Positions 1 to 7,715 of a DNA stretch of 12,900 bases are shown here, piece by piece. Each line of letters opens with the position of its first letter. Position 1 is the stretch's first letter. The stretch spans positions 1 to 12,900 of the forward strand of contig PMYF01000819.1 of assembly GCA_003171295.1 (NCBI GenBank), read 5' to 3'. The stretch comes from Acidobacteriota bacterium. GTDB taxonomy: Bacteria > Acidobacteriota > Terriglobia > UBA7540. The notes below the pieces were generated by a model. The model was not told the origin of the DNA. It worked only from the letters and a program-made list of their open reading frames with translations, and searched no databases. A program made the position numbers and the translations under genes.

Positions 1-259
1 CAGGGTAATGCGACCCCTTCAGGGTCGAAAGGCCGAACGTCGCGCTTTCCGGGGACGTTGCCCCCGGCTACTATCTTATGCCCTTGCAGGGCACGAAAAA
101 CCTACCTTGCGGTCTTACCCCGCGCCACCCCGTTTCTGACATCACGGATAGCCGCATTCGGCTGTCCATGCTCAGAATGACAGCCGTGAAGCGTTTTTCC
201 GCAGCCTGTGGAAGCACGCCCTTCCGGGCCCTGGCAGGGTGGCCGATGACCCGTTGGAC
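1..259. repeat. Palindrome-rich intergenic region downstream of topA
   Basis: No convincing gene is seen here. The stretch carries at least five short inverted repeats: 11-16 with 22-27, 49-54 with 62-67, 79-84 with 88-93, 146-154 with 159-167 (nine pairs, one G-T, four-base loop) and 159-166 with 179-186 (eight pairs). The last two share the arm 159-167, so they cannot form together. The spacing and palindromic character resemble dispersed intergenic repeats of the REP type that I associate with Solibacter-like genomes, but copy number cannot be judged from one window. Some of these hairpins could also end topA transcription, although none is followed by a T tract in the minus-strand direction. 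The open frames here look like chance frames in GC-rich DNA. Confidence 0.5.
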
Positions 260-2680
260 TCACTCCACGACGCGCTGGTATTTGCACTTTTCGTCCGGGC
301 AGTGGCGGACGGTCTCACCGGTCTTCCGGCTGTTCTTTTCCAGTAGGATCGGCGAGCCGCAAGTGGGGCACGCCTCGGCGACCGGTTTATCCCAGGCCGT
401 GAATTTGCAGTCGGGATAGCGGCTGCATCCGTAGAACGTCTTGCCGCGCTTGGACCGGCGCACCACGACCTCACCCGTGCAGCCTTTTTCGGGGCAGGGA
501 ATTCCCATCGTCTCCCGTTTCACATACTTGCACTGGGGGTAGTTGCTGCAGGCGGTGAACTGCCCGTAGCGGCCGTGTTTAATCACCAGGTGGTTGGCGC
601 ACTCAGGGCACTTCTCTTCCAGCGGCGTGTCACCCACCGCGGTGGCATTTCCTTCCTTGATAACAATCTTTTTGGTACTGCGGCATTCGGGATAGCCGGT
701 ACAGGCCAGGAAGTAGCCGAAGCGGCCGCGTTTCACGGTCATGGGCTTGCCGCACTTCTGGCAGTTCTCGGCGGCGACTTCTGGAGCGGGCGGCGCGGCG
801 CTGGCGTATTGGGCGGCGAGGTCCGGGGGCAGGTCGCTGGTGCCGTCGCAATCCGGGTACCCCGTGCACGCCAGGAATTGGCCATTGCGCCCCAGGCGGA
901 TCACCATGGGCTTGCCGCACTTCTCGCACTTGATGGCGGTGGGAATGCCTTCACCCTTGACATCCGCCATGTCGCGTTCGGCCACGCGCAGGTCTTTCTT
1001 GAACTTCTTGTAGAATTCATCCAGCGCGTCGGTCCAGGAGAGTTTCCCTTCCTCCACCTCGTCCAGTTCTTCTTCCATGCGTGCGGTGTAAGCGACGTCA
1101 AAGATATCCCTGAAGTTTTTCACAAGTAAGTCGCTGACCAGCATGCCCAGCTCGGTGGGATAAAAGCGCCCCTGGTTTTTCTCCACGTACTCGCGGTTTT
1201 GAATGACGGAAAGAATGGAGGCGTAGGTGGAAGGCCGGCCGATCCCCTTTTCTTCCAGCATCTTCACCAGCGTGGCTTCGTTGAAGCGCGGCGGCGGTTC
1301 CGTGAAATGCTGTTCGGGAAGAAGCTTGTGGAGTTTCAGCCGCTCGCCCTCCGCCACCTGCGGCAGGAGATGTTTCAGTTCCTCGTCTTCCTCCAACTCC
1401 GCTTTTTCGTCTTTGCCTTCCTCGTAAACGGCGCGGAAGCCGTTGAACTTCTCAACCGAACCGGTGGTGCGCAGGAGGTAGTCGCCCGCCGCGATCTCGA
1501 CCGTGGTCTGGTCGAATACCGCGGGTGTCATTTGGGAGGCGACGAAGCGCTGCCAGATCAGTTTATAGAGCTTGAATTCATCCGGGCCGAGAGACTTACG
1601 AAGCGCATCCGGCGTGCGCGCGACGTCCGTGGGCCGAATCGCCTCGTGGGCGTCCTGCGCACCTTTCTTGCTCTTGTAACGGATGGCCTCCGCGGGGAGA
1701 TAATCGTTTCCAAAAGTCTTCTGGATATAGCCGCGCGCCGCAGCCAGCGCGCCTTCCCCCGCGCGCGTCGAATCCGAGCGCATATAAGTGATGAGCCCGA
1801 CGGCGCCCTCTTCGCCCAGTTCGATGCCCTCATAGAGGTGCTGCGCTAGGACCATCGTCTTCCGGGCGGAAAAGTGCAGTTTGCGAACGGCTTCCTGCTG
1901 CAGCTTACTGGTGATGAAAGGGGGCACCGGAAACTTGCGCTTTTCCTTCGTGGCGACCGACTGCACCACCAGGTCGGCGACCTGGATCGCCGCGGTGACC
2001 CGATCCGCCGTCACCTGGTCGGGAATCTCCAGGTCCTTGCCCTGGAATTTCACCAGGCGCGCGTCGAAGGCGGGAGGCTTTTTGCCTTCCACGTTTGCCG
2101 TGATGGTCCAGTATTCCTGCTTCTGAAACGCCTGGATTTCCCGCTCGCGCTCGACGATCAGCCGCAGCGCCACCGTCTGCACGCGCCCCGCGGAAATTCC
2201 GCGCCTGACCTTTTCCCAGAGCAGCGGGCTGACCTGGTAGCCCACCAGGCGGTCCAGGATGCGGCGCGCCTGTTGTGCGTCCACCAGGTGCGCATCGATT
2301 TCGCCCGGGTGCTCGAAAGCTTCCCGCACGGCATCGCGCGTAATCTCATTGAAGAGCACCCGGTAATACTTCTTGCGGCTGGAGTCCAGCAGCTCGCGCA
2401 GGTGCTGGCAGATGGCTTCGCCCTCGCGGTCCGGGTCAGCCGCGAGATAAATGGCGCTCGCCTTGGCGGCTGCGGATTTCAGGTCGGCAATCACATTCTT
2501 CTTGGCGGGGATGGAGATGTAAGTCGGCTTGAAACCGTGCTCGACATCGACGCCCAGGTCTTTCTTGGGAAGGTCCATGATGTGTCCCATGGACGCCTTC
2601 ACCGTGAAGTCAGGCCCCAGATACTTATTAATGGTCTTCGCCTTGGCCGGCGATTCCACAATGACGAGGGATTTGCTCAT
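260..2680 (-). CDS. topA: DNA topoisomerase I (type IA)
   Basis: The enzyme relaxes negative supercoils by cutting one DNA strand through a tyrosine-phosphate link and passing the other strand. The protein has 806 residues. A Toprim domain opens the protein (VIVESPAKAKT at 6-16 with the acidic residue E9; DPDREGE at 82-88). The SAGRVQT motif is at 163-169, the catalytic tyrosine Y299 lies in GLITYMRSDSTR, and GRPSTYA is at 481-487. The C-terminus carries five four-cysteine zinc ribbons, beginning near C585, C640, C691, C729 and C771 and reaching residue 799; a 30-residue Ala/Pro-rich linker separates the first two. E. coli TopA has three such ribbons plus two degenerate ones, so five complete cysteine sets is at the upper end. 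The ATG at 2680 starts exactly at the conserved N-terminus, although no strong ribosome site is seen. It follows dprA on the same strand after 145 bases, and the two may be cotranscribed. Confidence 0.97.
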   Translation of the reverse strand: MSKSLVIVESPAKAKTINKYLGPDFTVKASMGHIMDLPKKDLGVDVEHGFKPTYISIPAKKNVIADLKSAAAKASAIYLAADPDREGEAICQHLRELLDSSRKKYYRVLFNEITRDAVREAFEHPGEIDAHLVDAQQARRILDRLVGYQVSPLLWEKVRRGISAGRVQTVALRLIVEREREIQAFQKQEYWTITANVEGKKPPAFDARLVKFQGKDLEIPDQVTADRVTAAIQVADLVVQSVATKEKRKFPVPPFITSKLQQEAVRKLHFSARKTMVLAQHLYEGIELGEEGAVGLITYMRSDSTRAGEGALAAARGYIQKTFGNDYLPAEAIRYKSKKGAQDAHEAIRPTDVARTPDALRKSLGPDEFKLYKLIWQRFVASQMTPAVFDQTTVEIAAGDYLLRTTGSVEKFNGFRAVYEEGKDEKAELEEDEELKHLLPQVAEGERLKLHKLLPEQHFTEPPPRFNEATLVKMLEEKGIGRPSTYASILSVIQNREYVEKNQGRFYPTELGMLVSDLLVKNFRDIFDVAYTARMEEELDEVEEGKLSWTDALDEFYKKFKKDLRVAERDMADVKGEGIPTAIKCEKCGKPMVIRLGRNGQFLACTGYPDCDGTSDLPPDLAAQYASAAPPAPEVAAENCQKCGKPMTVKRGRFGYFLACTGYPECRSTKKIVIKEGNATAVGDTPLEEKCPECANHLVIKHGRYGQFTACSNYPQCKYVKRETMGIPCPEKGCTGEVVVRRSKRGKTFYGCSRYPDCKFTAWDKPVAEACPTCGSPILLEKNSRKTGETVRHCPDEKCKYQRVVE

Positions 2681-2704
2681 AAGTGCGTATGAAAAGCTTC
2701 CCGC

Positions 2705-2725
2705 GATCAGCAGTCAGCTATCAGC
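2705..2725. repeat. Three tandem degenerate heptamers upstream of topA
   Basis: On the plus strand three consecutive 7-base units, gatcagc, agtcagc and tatcagc, share the core TCAGC. On the topA sense strand they read GCTGATA, GCTGACT, GCTGATC. They lie 25-45 bases before the topA start codon, inside its presumed leader. Tandem heptamers (STRR elements) are known from filamentous cyanobacteria, and I associate similar TCAGC heptamers with acidobacterial intergenic DNA. Whether this is a family member or chance cannot be decided here. Confidence 0.45.
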
Positions 2726-2777
2726 TTCAATCCTTTCTTGATAACGTTTTCAATTCCTCCGGGCGGAACGCCACTTC

Positions 2778-2814
2778 ATCAAGCGTCCCCTTGATTCCCA
2801 ACCTTCTTTCAAGG
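2778..2814. repeat. Overlapping inverted repeats in the dprA-topA gap
   Basis: The segment 2789-2795 can pair with either neighbour: atcaag 2778-2783 with cttgat 2790-2795 (six-base loop), or ccttga 2789-2794 with tcaagg 2809-2814 (14-base loop). Transcribed from the minus strand, these would be two mutually exclusive hairpins just after the dprA stop codon and about 100 bases before topA. No T tract follows, so this is not an ordinary intrinsic terminator. A role in transcript processing or simple chance are both possible. Confidence 0.3.
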
Positions 2815-2825
2815 ATTCTCTGGGC

Positions 2826-3960
2826 CTACAGTTTACGGATGAAGTTCTTTCCTGGCAACTGGCGAACCAACCCGGCCATTTCCAGTTCCAGGAGCGCGGC
2901 CAGAACTCGCGGGTGGGGAAGCTCAGCGGCGCCCCCAATTTCATCCACGAAAAGCGCCTGGTCAGCCCGCAAAACTGCGAAGACCGCTTTCGAATCTGGT
3001 TTCAGCGAGGTTTCGAAGAGCGAAGCGGTCTGGGCATCCCTCAGTTCTCCTTCCGATGCCTCCACGGGAGGCAGGAGTTGCATGCGAATCTCGGCCGGGA
3101 ATTCTTCGATCACGTCCATCCACTGATCCACCAGCTTCGCCCCCTGCTTGAGGAGATGGTTGGGGCCGAAGCTTTGGGGCGAGGTGATGTTCCCCGGCAC
3201 GGCATAGACTTCGCGGTTCTGTTCCACCGCCAGGCGCGCCGTGATGAGCGACCCGCTGTACTCGGCGGCTTCCACAACCACCACCCCGAGCGAGAGCCCG
3301 CTGATAATCCGGTTGCGGATGGGGAAGTTTTCCGGCATTGGCCCAGTCCGCAACGGGAATTCCGAAACGACGGCCCCGGATTTGGCAATCTGCTCCGCCA
3401 AGCGTTGGTTCTCCCGTGGATAGATGACGTCAAGGCCCGAGCCCAGCACGGCGACAGTCTTCCCCGGCGCCTCCAGCGCTCCCCGGTGCGCGGCGGAATC
3501 GATGCCGCGCGCCAGGCCACTGACCACCACCAGTTGCCGCTGCGCCAAATCATGCGCCAGCCGGTGCGCCACGGAGCTGCCATAGGCGCTGGGGCGCCGC
3601 GTTCCGACCATGGCCACCGCGAGCTGCGAAAGGACGGCGGTGTCGCCGCGCACATAGAGCAGCAGCGGCGCGTCCGGAATCTGCTTAAGCAGCGGGGGAT
3701 AGTCCTCGCTGTCGAAGGCGACCAGCCGGCACTCCGCCTGAGCCGCCTCCTGTACCTCCTTTTCGGCTTCTTTCAGGCAGGCTTGAGCGAAAATCGCCTG
3801 CGCGACACGCGCGGGAAGACCGCAACTCTCAAGTTCGGTCAGCGAGGCCATATACGCCGCCTGCGGCGATCCGAAATGCTCGATGAGCTTGTGCGACCCG
3901 CGGATACCCAGTCCTTCGATGCGCCTCAAAGCGACCCAAAAAACCAAAGCTTCGTCCATG
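2826..3960 (-). CDS. dprA: DNA-processing protein DprA (Smf)
   Basis: DprA binds incoming single-stranded DNA during natural transformation and loads RecA on it; homologues are also present in species not known to be competent. The protein is 377 residues from the ATG at 3960. An N-terminal helix-hairpin-like region (about 1-70) precedes the Rossmann-type DprA core: MVGTRR at 117-122, SGLARGIDSAAHRGA at 147-161, GSGLDVIYPREN around 173-184, FPIRNRIISGLS at 212-223 and the SGSLITA segment near 235-241. A winged-helix-like DprA C-terminal domain covers about 327-377. An in-frame TTG at 3986 would add nine residues; I prefer the ATG because MDEALVFWVALRRIEGLG matches the usual N-terminus, but neither start has a clear ribosome site. 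The gene precedes topA in the same orientation, an arrangement common in bacteria. Confidence 0.95.
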
Positions 3961-4064
3961 GTATTGTTTTCAACTCGTGCCGGCAACGCATGCGATTTGA
4001 ATGGATTGAGATCTCCTACCGGGAATATGTCTGGGGCATGCCCTTGCTCCCGCCTGCCGTTCGC

Positions 4065-4094
4065 GTTCTACAGTCTCAAAACCGGGGCCGGCAA
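4065..4094 (-). promoter_or_regulatory. Possible promoter for dprA-topA
   Basis: On the minus strand TTGCCG (4094-4089) is followed after 18 bases by TAGAAC (4070-4065), a partial match to the sigma70 consensus. It would give a leader of roughly 100 bases before the dprA ATG at 3960. The match is modest and could be chance in this composition. Confidence 0.25.
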
Positions 4095-4331
4095 AGCAAG
4101 GTGAAAAATTCCTGAGAGTCCTGGGAGTAGTGCAGTTCGGTGGCACATAAAGCCCGCAAGCCTGTTCTCATAGGCTGGCACGGAGCGCAATCCTGCGATT
4201 TGTCGATCCCACTGAAGTCAATTGTCCCCACACAGGTCCCCCGGAACACGGCAGCCCGCTCCCGCACTCCGGAGCGCGGTCCGAAACCTGCAAAACAATG
4301 GGACATTTTCGTCATTGGCCCCGCAAATTCG

Positions 4332-4361
4332 TTGAATCTCTCCTATCGCGAGTGGAATAAT
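4332..4361 (+). promoter_or_regulatory. Sigma70-type promoter before the secreted-protein gene
   Basis: TTGAAT (4332-4337) and AATAAT (4356-4361) are separated by 18 bases, and TGG immediately precedes the second hexamer, giving an extended -10. Transcription would start near 4368 and leave a leader of about 125 bases before the ATG at 4493. This is one of the two best promoter matches in the window. Confidence 0.5.
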
Positions 4362-4492
4362 AGCGTCTCGACTGGCCCGCAACAGACGCGGTTTCGTCTT
4401 CGCGAAGGGAATTAAGACTTCCTCTTGCGGCAGCCGATAAGCTAAAGGAAGGATTGCGAGAACGCGGGCGTTCGCGCCGAGGTTTGCCTCCG

Positions 4493-5599
4493 ATGAGTTC
4501 GAACTACGAGGATCGGTACAAAGGCCGTTGGGTTTTGGCCCTCATCCTAATCATCCTCAGCATGACTTTGTCGGCACCCGGGCAAAGGGGTGGCCGCTTG
4601 AGCAGCCAGCGGTTTGACCCGGCAGATTTTGCAAGCTCCAGGCCGCAGCTTCTTAATGCCGACTCGAACCCCACGCTACGCTACCCCATCGCGAACTTCT
4701 CAGGCTGGTCCGTTTTCAGCGCCTCCTACGGATGGCTCGACGTGTCGCGCGAAGCGGTCCACTATAATGTGGTTTCCCCCCCCAGCAAGGCGAAGGAGGG
4801 GTTCGAGTTGCCTTACAAGGAGATTCGCGAACTCAAGCTGGCGCGCGGCACTTTGACGTTCCACGGGCGGGCGAAAAAGTACAACATCTTCTACATGCGT
4901 CAGGATAGGTGGGGGAGTATCCACAGCGGCTCCGGCTTTTTGTCGGCCTCCGCCGAGAATGCGCCGGGGACGTCATCGATCTCACTGGCGCTGAGGGACT
5001 TTGACCAGGTCCTGGCGCTGGTGAAGCCACCTGCCGCGCCATCGACGGTGGTTGCCCAACCGGTTGCGGCCCCGCCACCCGAACCCAAGCCGGCCGCGCC
5101 CCCCGCTCCGCCCACGATCGTGCTCTCGGCGCCCTCGGGCGCCGGCGCCAACCAGGTTATCGAACTGAAGGAATCCCCCCTGGTTATCCGTGGCGTGGCC
5201 ATGGACAGTACCGGTATTCCGGTTGTTTCCATCAATGGTGCGCTCGCTAACATGCGTCCGCAAAATACGCAGGCGGCGGAATTCTGGACGGACCCGCTGC
5301 CGCTGCAGTCGGGGGGTAATCGTTTCCAGATCGTTGCCTCGAACTCGGCCTACGTGGAGACTCAGTTGGTTTTTATTGTCCATTACACTCCCAAACCGCC
5401 GCCCGATCCCCGGGCGTTGAGCAAACCCCAGATTATCGCCTTACTGCAGGGCGGGGTTCTCAGCGGGCGCATCGCGGCTATCATCAAGGAACGCAGCATC
5501 AAGTTCACACCTACGGCAGACGACCTGAATGACCTGCGCGCCGCGGGTGCCGATGATGAATTGATCGAGGTGATCCAGCAGGGGGCGCCAGCCAGGTAA
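4493..5599 (+). CDS. Secreted or membrane-anchored protein of unknown function
   Basis: I do not recognise a named family for the whole protein (368 residues). Residues 1-12 are charged and are followed by a hydrophobic stretch (WVLALILIILSMTLSA, about 13-28), a signal peptide or N-terminal anchor. Residues 65-175 form a beta-rich segment with alternating charged and aromatic residues. A Pro/Ala-rich linker covers about 179-207. An Ig-like beta-sandwich follows at about 209-298, with the VIRGVAMDSTGIPVVSINGA pattern typical of bacterial Ig-like repeats. A helical C-terminal module lies at about 308-364 (QIIALLQGGVLSGRIAAIIK then LRAAGADDELIEVI), which I associate with acidobacterial envelope proteins. 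The ATG at 4493 is preferred because GAGG lies at 4479-4482. An upstream in-frame TTG at 4454 would add 13 Arg-rich residues. A surface or periplasmic scaffold role is inference. Confidence 0.85.
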   Translation: MSSNYEDRYKGRWVLALILIILSMTLSAPGQRGGRLSSQRFDPADFASSRPQLLNADSNPTLRYPIANFSGWSVFSASYGWLDVSREAVHYNVVSPPSKAKEGFELPYKEIRELKLARGTLTFHGRAKKYNIFYMRQDRWGSIHSGSGFLSASAENAPGTSSISLALRDFDQVLALVKPPAAPSTVVAQPVAAPPPEPKPAAPPAPPTIVLSAPSGAGANQVIELKESPLVIRGVAMDSTGIPVVSINGALANMRPQNTQAAEFWTDPLPLQSGGNRFQIVASNSAYVETQLVFIVHYTPKPPPDPRALSKPQIIALLQGGVLSGRIAAIIKERSIKFTPTADDLNDLRAAGADDELIEVIQQGAPAR

Positions 5600-5601
5600 G
5601 G

Positions 5602-5639
5602 CCGGCCGGGCCTCACGCGTTCCTCCCCTTTCCGGCCGG
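5602..5639 (+). terminator. GC-rich inverted repeat after the secreted-protein gene
   Basis: ccggccgg at 5602-5609 can pair with the identical self-complementary octamer at 5632-5639 across a 22-base loop, starting three bases after the stop codon. There is no T run, so it would be a Rho-type or processing structure rather than a classical intrinsic terminator. Confidence 0.3.
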
Positions 5640-5717
5640 TGGATCGCTGCCCCTGAGTGGCGGGCAACGAGGCGGGGTTTACCAGCCTCCCCGCTTGCCA
5701 GTAATTACCGGCGGCAA

Positions 5718-5745
5718 TTGACAACCTGCCACGCTGCGATAGAAT
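5718..5745 (+). promoter_or_regulatory. Sigma70-type promoter for mqnA-mqnC
   Basis: A perfect TTGACA (5718-5723) is followed after 16 bases by TAGAAT (5740-5745). The start of transcription would fall near 5752, leaving a leader of only about 17 bases before the mqnA ATG at 5769, with AGGA (5760-5763) as the ribosome site. The perfect -35 and the correct position make this convincing. Confidence 0.6.
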
Positions 5746-5768
5746 GACAGGCCAGCGCCAGGAAAATC

Positions 5769-6560
5769 ATGCCCGCACTTAAACTCTCCGTCGTCCAGTA
5801 TCTCAACACCGTGCCGCTGATCTGGGGCATGTTGCGCGGCGAGCAGCAAGGAAAGTTCGATCTCCGGTTCACCACCCCGGCCAATTGTGCGGATGCGGTT
5901 CACCAACGCCAGGCGGATGTGGGCATCATTCCCTCCATTGAATACCAGAGGCTCGACCGGGTACAAATCCTCAGCGGCATGTCCATCGCTGCGAAGAATC
6001 AGGTGAGGAGCGTGCTGCTGCTCAGCAAGGTCCCCCTCGCCAAGATCCAGACCGTGGCCACGGACAATTCCTCGCGCACCTCCGCCGCGCTGTTGCGCGT
6101 CATGATGCGCAAGTTTTATTCCCGCTGGATCACCGTCATACCCCTCGCACCGCGTCCTGACATCATGCTGGAGCGGGCCGATGCCGCGCTCCTGATTGGC
6201 GACGCGGCGCTCACTTACTCCGGTCAAGTCGCGGAGGTCTATGACCTGGCCGCCGAATGGAAGCGATTTACCGGCCTGCCCTTCGTCTTCGCGCTCTGGG
6301 TGGGTCACGAGGATCGCAACCTCACCAAACACCACGCGGATTTCGCCGCTTCCCTCCAGTTCGGACTTGCGCACATTGACGACATTGCCGCCGAATACGC
6401 GCCCCGGCTGGGCATGACCGCCGCTGCAGTGAAGGTTTACTTGACCGAGAATATCGATTATTCTCTGGATGAGGAGAATCGTCAGGGCTTGCGGCTGTTT
6501 TACAAACTTGCGCATGAGACCGGCATCATTCCGGTGGAGAAAGCTTTGTATTTTGCCTGA
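5769..6560 (+). CDS. mqnA: Chorismate dehydratase MqnA
   Basis: MqnA removes water from chorismate to give 3-[(1-carboxyvinyl)oxy]benzoate, the first step of the futalosine pathway to menaquinone. The protein is 263 residues, close to the family's usual length, with a periplasmic-binding-protein-like fold and no signal peptide, so it is cytoplasmic. Family features are VVQYLNTVPL (8-17), an ADAVHQRQADVGIIPSIEYQR segment typical of the ligand-binding domain, the VRSVLLLSK strand, the DNSSRTSAALLR stretch, AALLIGDAAL and EWKRFTGLPFVFALW. The ATG at 5769 has AGGA five bases upstream. It lies 66 bases before mqnC on the same strand, probably in one transcript driven from 5718-5745. Confidence 0.95.
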   Translation: MPALKLSVVQYLNTVPLIWGMLRGEQQGKFDLRFTTPANCADAVHQRQADVGIIPSIEYQRLDRVQILSGMSIAAKNQVRSVLLLSKVPLAKIQTVATDNSSRTSAALLRVMMRKFYSRWITVIPLAPRPDIMLERADAALLIGDAALTYSGQVAEVYDLAAEWKRFTGLPFVFALWVGHEDRNLTKHHADFAASLQFGLAHIDDIAAEYAPRLGMTAAAVKVYLTENIDYSLDEENRQGLRLFYKLAHETGIIPVEKALYFA

Positions 6561-6626
6561 GTCATCGGGGCAGACCGTCCCCCGCTTTCCAAAAGGCGAT
6601 GATTCCCGGCAAGAAAAGAATCACCC

Positions 6627-7664
6627 ATGGCTTTAACCTCTTCCCAGGCGCTCGACATGTTGCGCTCCGATGACCTGCTGGGCATCGGGATGGAAGCGGA
6701 CGCCGTCCGCAAGCGCCTGCATCCCGGCAATGTGGTCACCTACCAGATCGACCGCAACATCAACTACACGAACATCTGCACCGAGTATTGCTCGTTTTGC
6801 GCCTTCTATCGTCCCGTGGGTTCGCCGGAAGGCTACATCCAGCCCCTCGAATCCATCTTCCAAAAGATCGAGGAGACGATCGAGCTCGGCGGCACGGGCG
6901 TACTGATGCAGGGCGGCCTACATCCCGACCTCAAGATTGATTACTACGAAGAGCTGCTCCGGAGCATCAAGCAGCGCTTCCCGCAGATTCACCTGCACTG
7001 CTTTTCCGCGCCCGAGGTGCTGAACATTGCGGAGGTCTCCGGGCTGCCGCTCGGCGCGACCATCGCGCGTTTGATGGACGCCGGCCTCGATTCCATCCCC
7101 GGCGGCGGCGCCGAAATTCTTGACGACGAGGTTCGCCGTCGCATCGCGCGCCTGAAGTGCACGACCGAAGAATGGCTGCTCATGCATCGCGTCGCGCACG
7201 GGCTCGGCATGCAGACCACCGCCACCATGATGTTCGGCTGCGGGGAAACATTGGAACAGCGCATGAACCATCTGGAGCTCGTACGCAATCTCCAGGAAGA
7301 AACCGGCGGGTTCACCGCCTTCATCCCCTGGACTTTCCAGCGGGAGAACACCTCGCTCGGCCGCTTCGTCAAGGAAGAGGCTACCGCCGTCGAATACCTG
7401 CAGACTCTGGCCATCAGCCGGATCTATCTCGACAACTTCGAGAATGTGCAGGCCAGTTGGGTCACGCAGGGTTTGAAGACGTGCCAGATGGGTCTGCGCT
7501 TCGGCGGCAACGACGTGGGAAGCATCATGATCGAAGAGAATGTCGTCTCCGCCGCCGGCGCCCATCACCGGGCCAGTGAAGAGGAACTCCGCCGCATCAT
7601 CCGCGACGCCGGCTTCGTCCCCAAGCAGCGGGACACTCTGTACCGCACATATTTCCTGAACTGA
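6627..7664 (+). CDS. mqnC: Cyclic dehypoxanthinyl futalosine synthase MqnC (radical SAM)
   Basis: MqnC is a radical S-adenosylmethionine enzyme that cyclises dehypoxanthine futalosine to its spiro cyclic form in menaquinone synthesis. The protein is 345 residues. The [4Fe-4S] motif CTEYCSFC places cysteines at 51, 55 and 58, preceded by the family's RNINYTNI. GGTGVLMQGGLHPDLKIDYY and the DAGLDSIPGGGAEILDDEVR stretch are characteristic of the MqnC/MqnE/CofH group; the latter stretch and the IPWTFQRENT segment favour MqnC over aminofutalosine synthase MqnE. The ATG at 6627 has only a weak purine-rich site (AAGAAAAG) upstream. It follows mqnA by 66 bases. The other pathway genes (mqnB, mqnD, mqnE) are not in the window, so they are encoded elsewhere or replaced. 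Confidence 0.95.
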   Translation: MALTSSQALDMLRSDDLLGIGMEADAVRKRLHPGNVVTYQIDRNINYTNICTEYCSFCAFYRPVGSPEGYIQPLESIFQKIEETIELGGTGVLMQGGLHPDLKIDYYEELLRSIKQRFPQIHLHCFSAPEVLNIAEVSGLPLGATIARLMDAGLDSIPGGGAEILDDEVRRRIARLKCTTEEWLLMHRVAHGLGMQTTATMMFGCGETLEQRMNHLELVRNLQEETGGFTAFIPWTFQRENTSLGRFVKEEATAVEYLQTLAISRIYLDNFENVQASWVTQGLKTCQMGLRFGGNDVGSIMIEENVVSAAGAHHRASEEELRRIIRDAGFVPKQRDTLYRTYFLN

Positions 7665-7715
7665 AACCGCGTAGCCAGTCCTGGAGTGAGCCAGTACGCT
7701 GACCGCATTGGTGGG

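Larger units (their letters stand above)
3961..4492. other. Divergent intergenic region with no supported gene
   Basis: This 532-base stretch separates minus-strand dprA from the plus-strand secreted-protein gene. Open frames at 4140-4415 (plus, GTG start) and 4076-4315 (minus) have no recognisable domain and no good ribosome site, and they look like chance. Sites worth noting are the candidate minus-strand promoter at 4065-4094, the plus-strand promoter at 4332-4361, a ten-base perfect palindrome at 4034-4043, and a hairpin at 4456-4477 (nine positions, one A-G mismatch, four-base loop) just before the next start codon. The region is less GC-rich than its neighbours around 4100-4430. Confidence 0.5.

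Noticed and set aside
1..190. CRISPR array
   Set aside because: The palindromes differ in sequence and spacing; there is no repeated unit with regular spacers.
1199..1849. Long plus-strand frames antisense to topA (also 1874-2692 and 2913-4115 against topA and dprA)
   Set aside because: These are shadow frames caused by GC-rich third positions; their translations lack domain signatures, while the opposite strand encodes clear families.
2735..2760. GGAGG on the minus strand (2760-2756) as the ribosome site of a leader peptide before topA
   Set aside because: Only a TTG two bases away follows, giving eight codons; the spacing is wrong.
3988..4113. Short plus-strand frame of 41 codons beginning MRFEWIEISY
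   Set aside because: No ribosome site precedes it and it is the tail of a long shadow frame antisense to dprA; nothing else supports translation.
4140..4415. Plus-strand open frame of 91 codons
   Set aside because: It has a GTG start without a ribosome site, no recognisable domain, and it runs through the promoter at 4332-4361.
4080..4492. Cyclic di-GMP or other known riboswitch before the secreted-protein gene
   Set aside because: I could not match the conserved core of any riboswitch class that I know; only a simple hairpin at 4456-4477 is visible.
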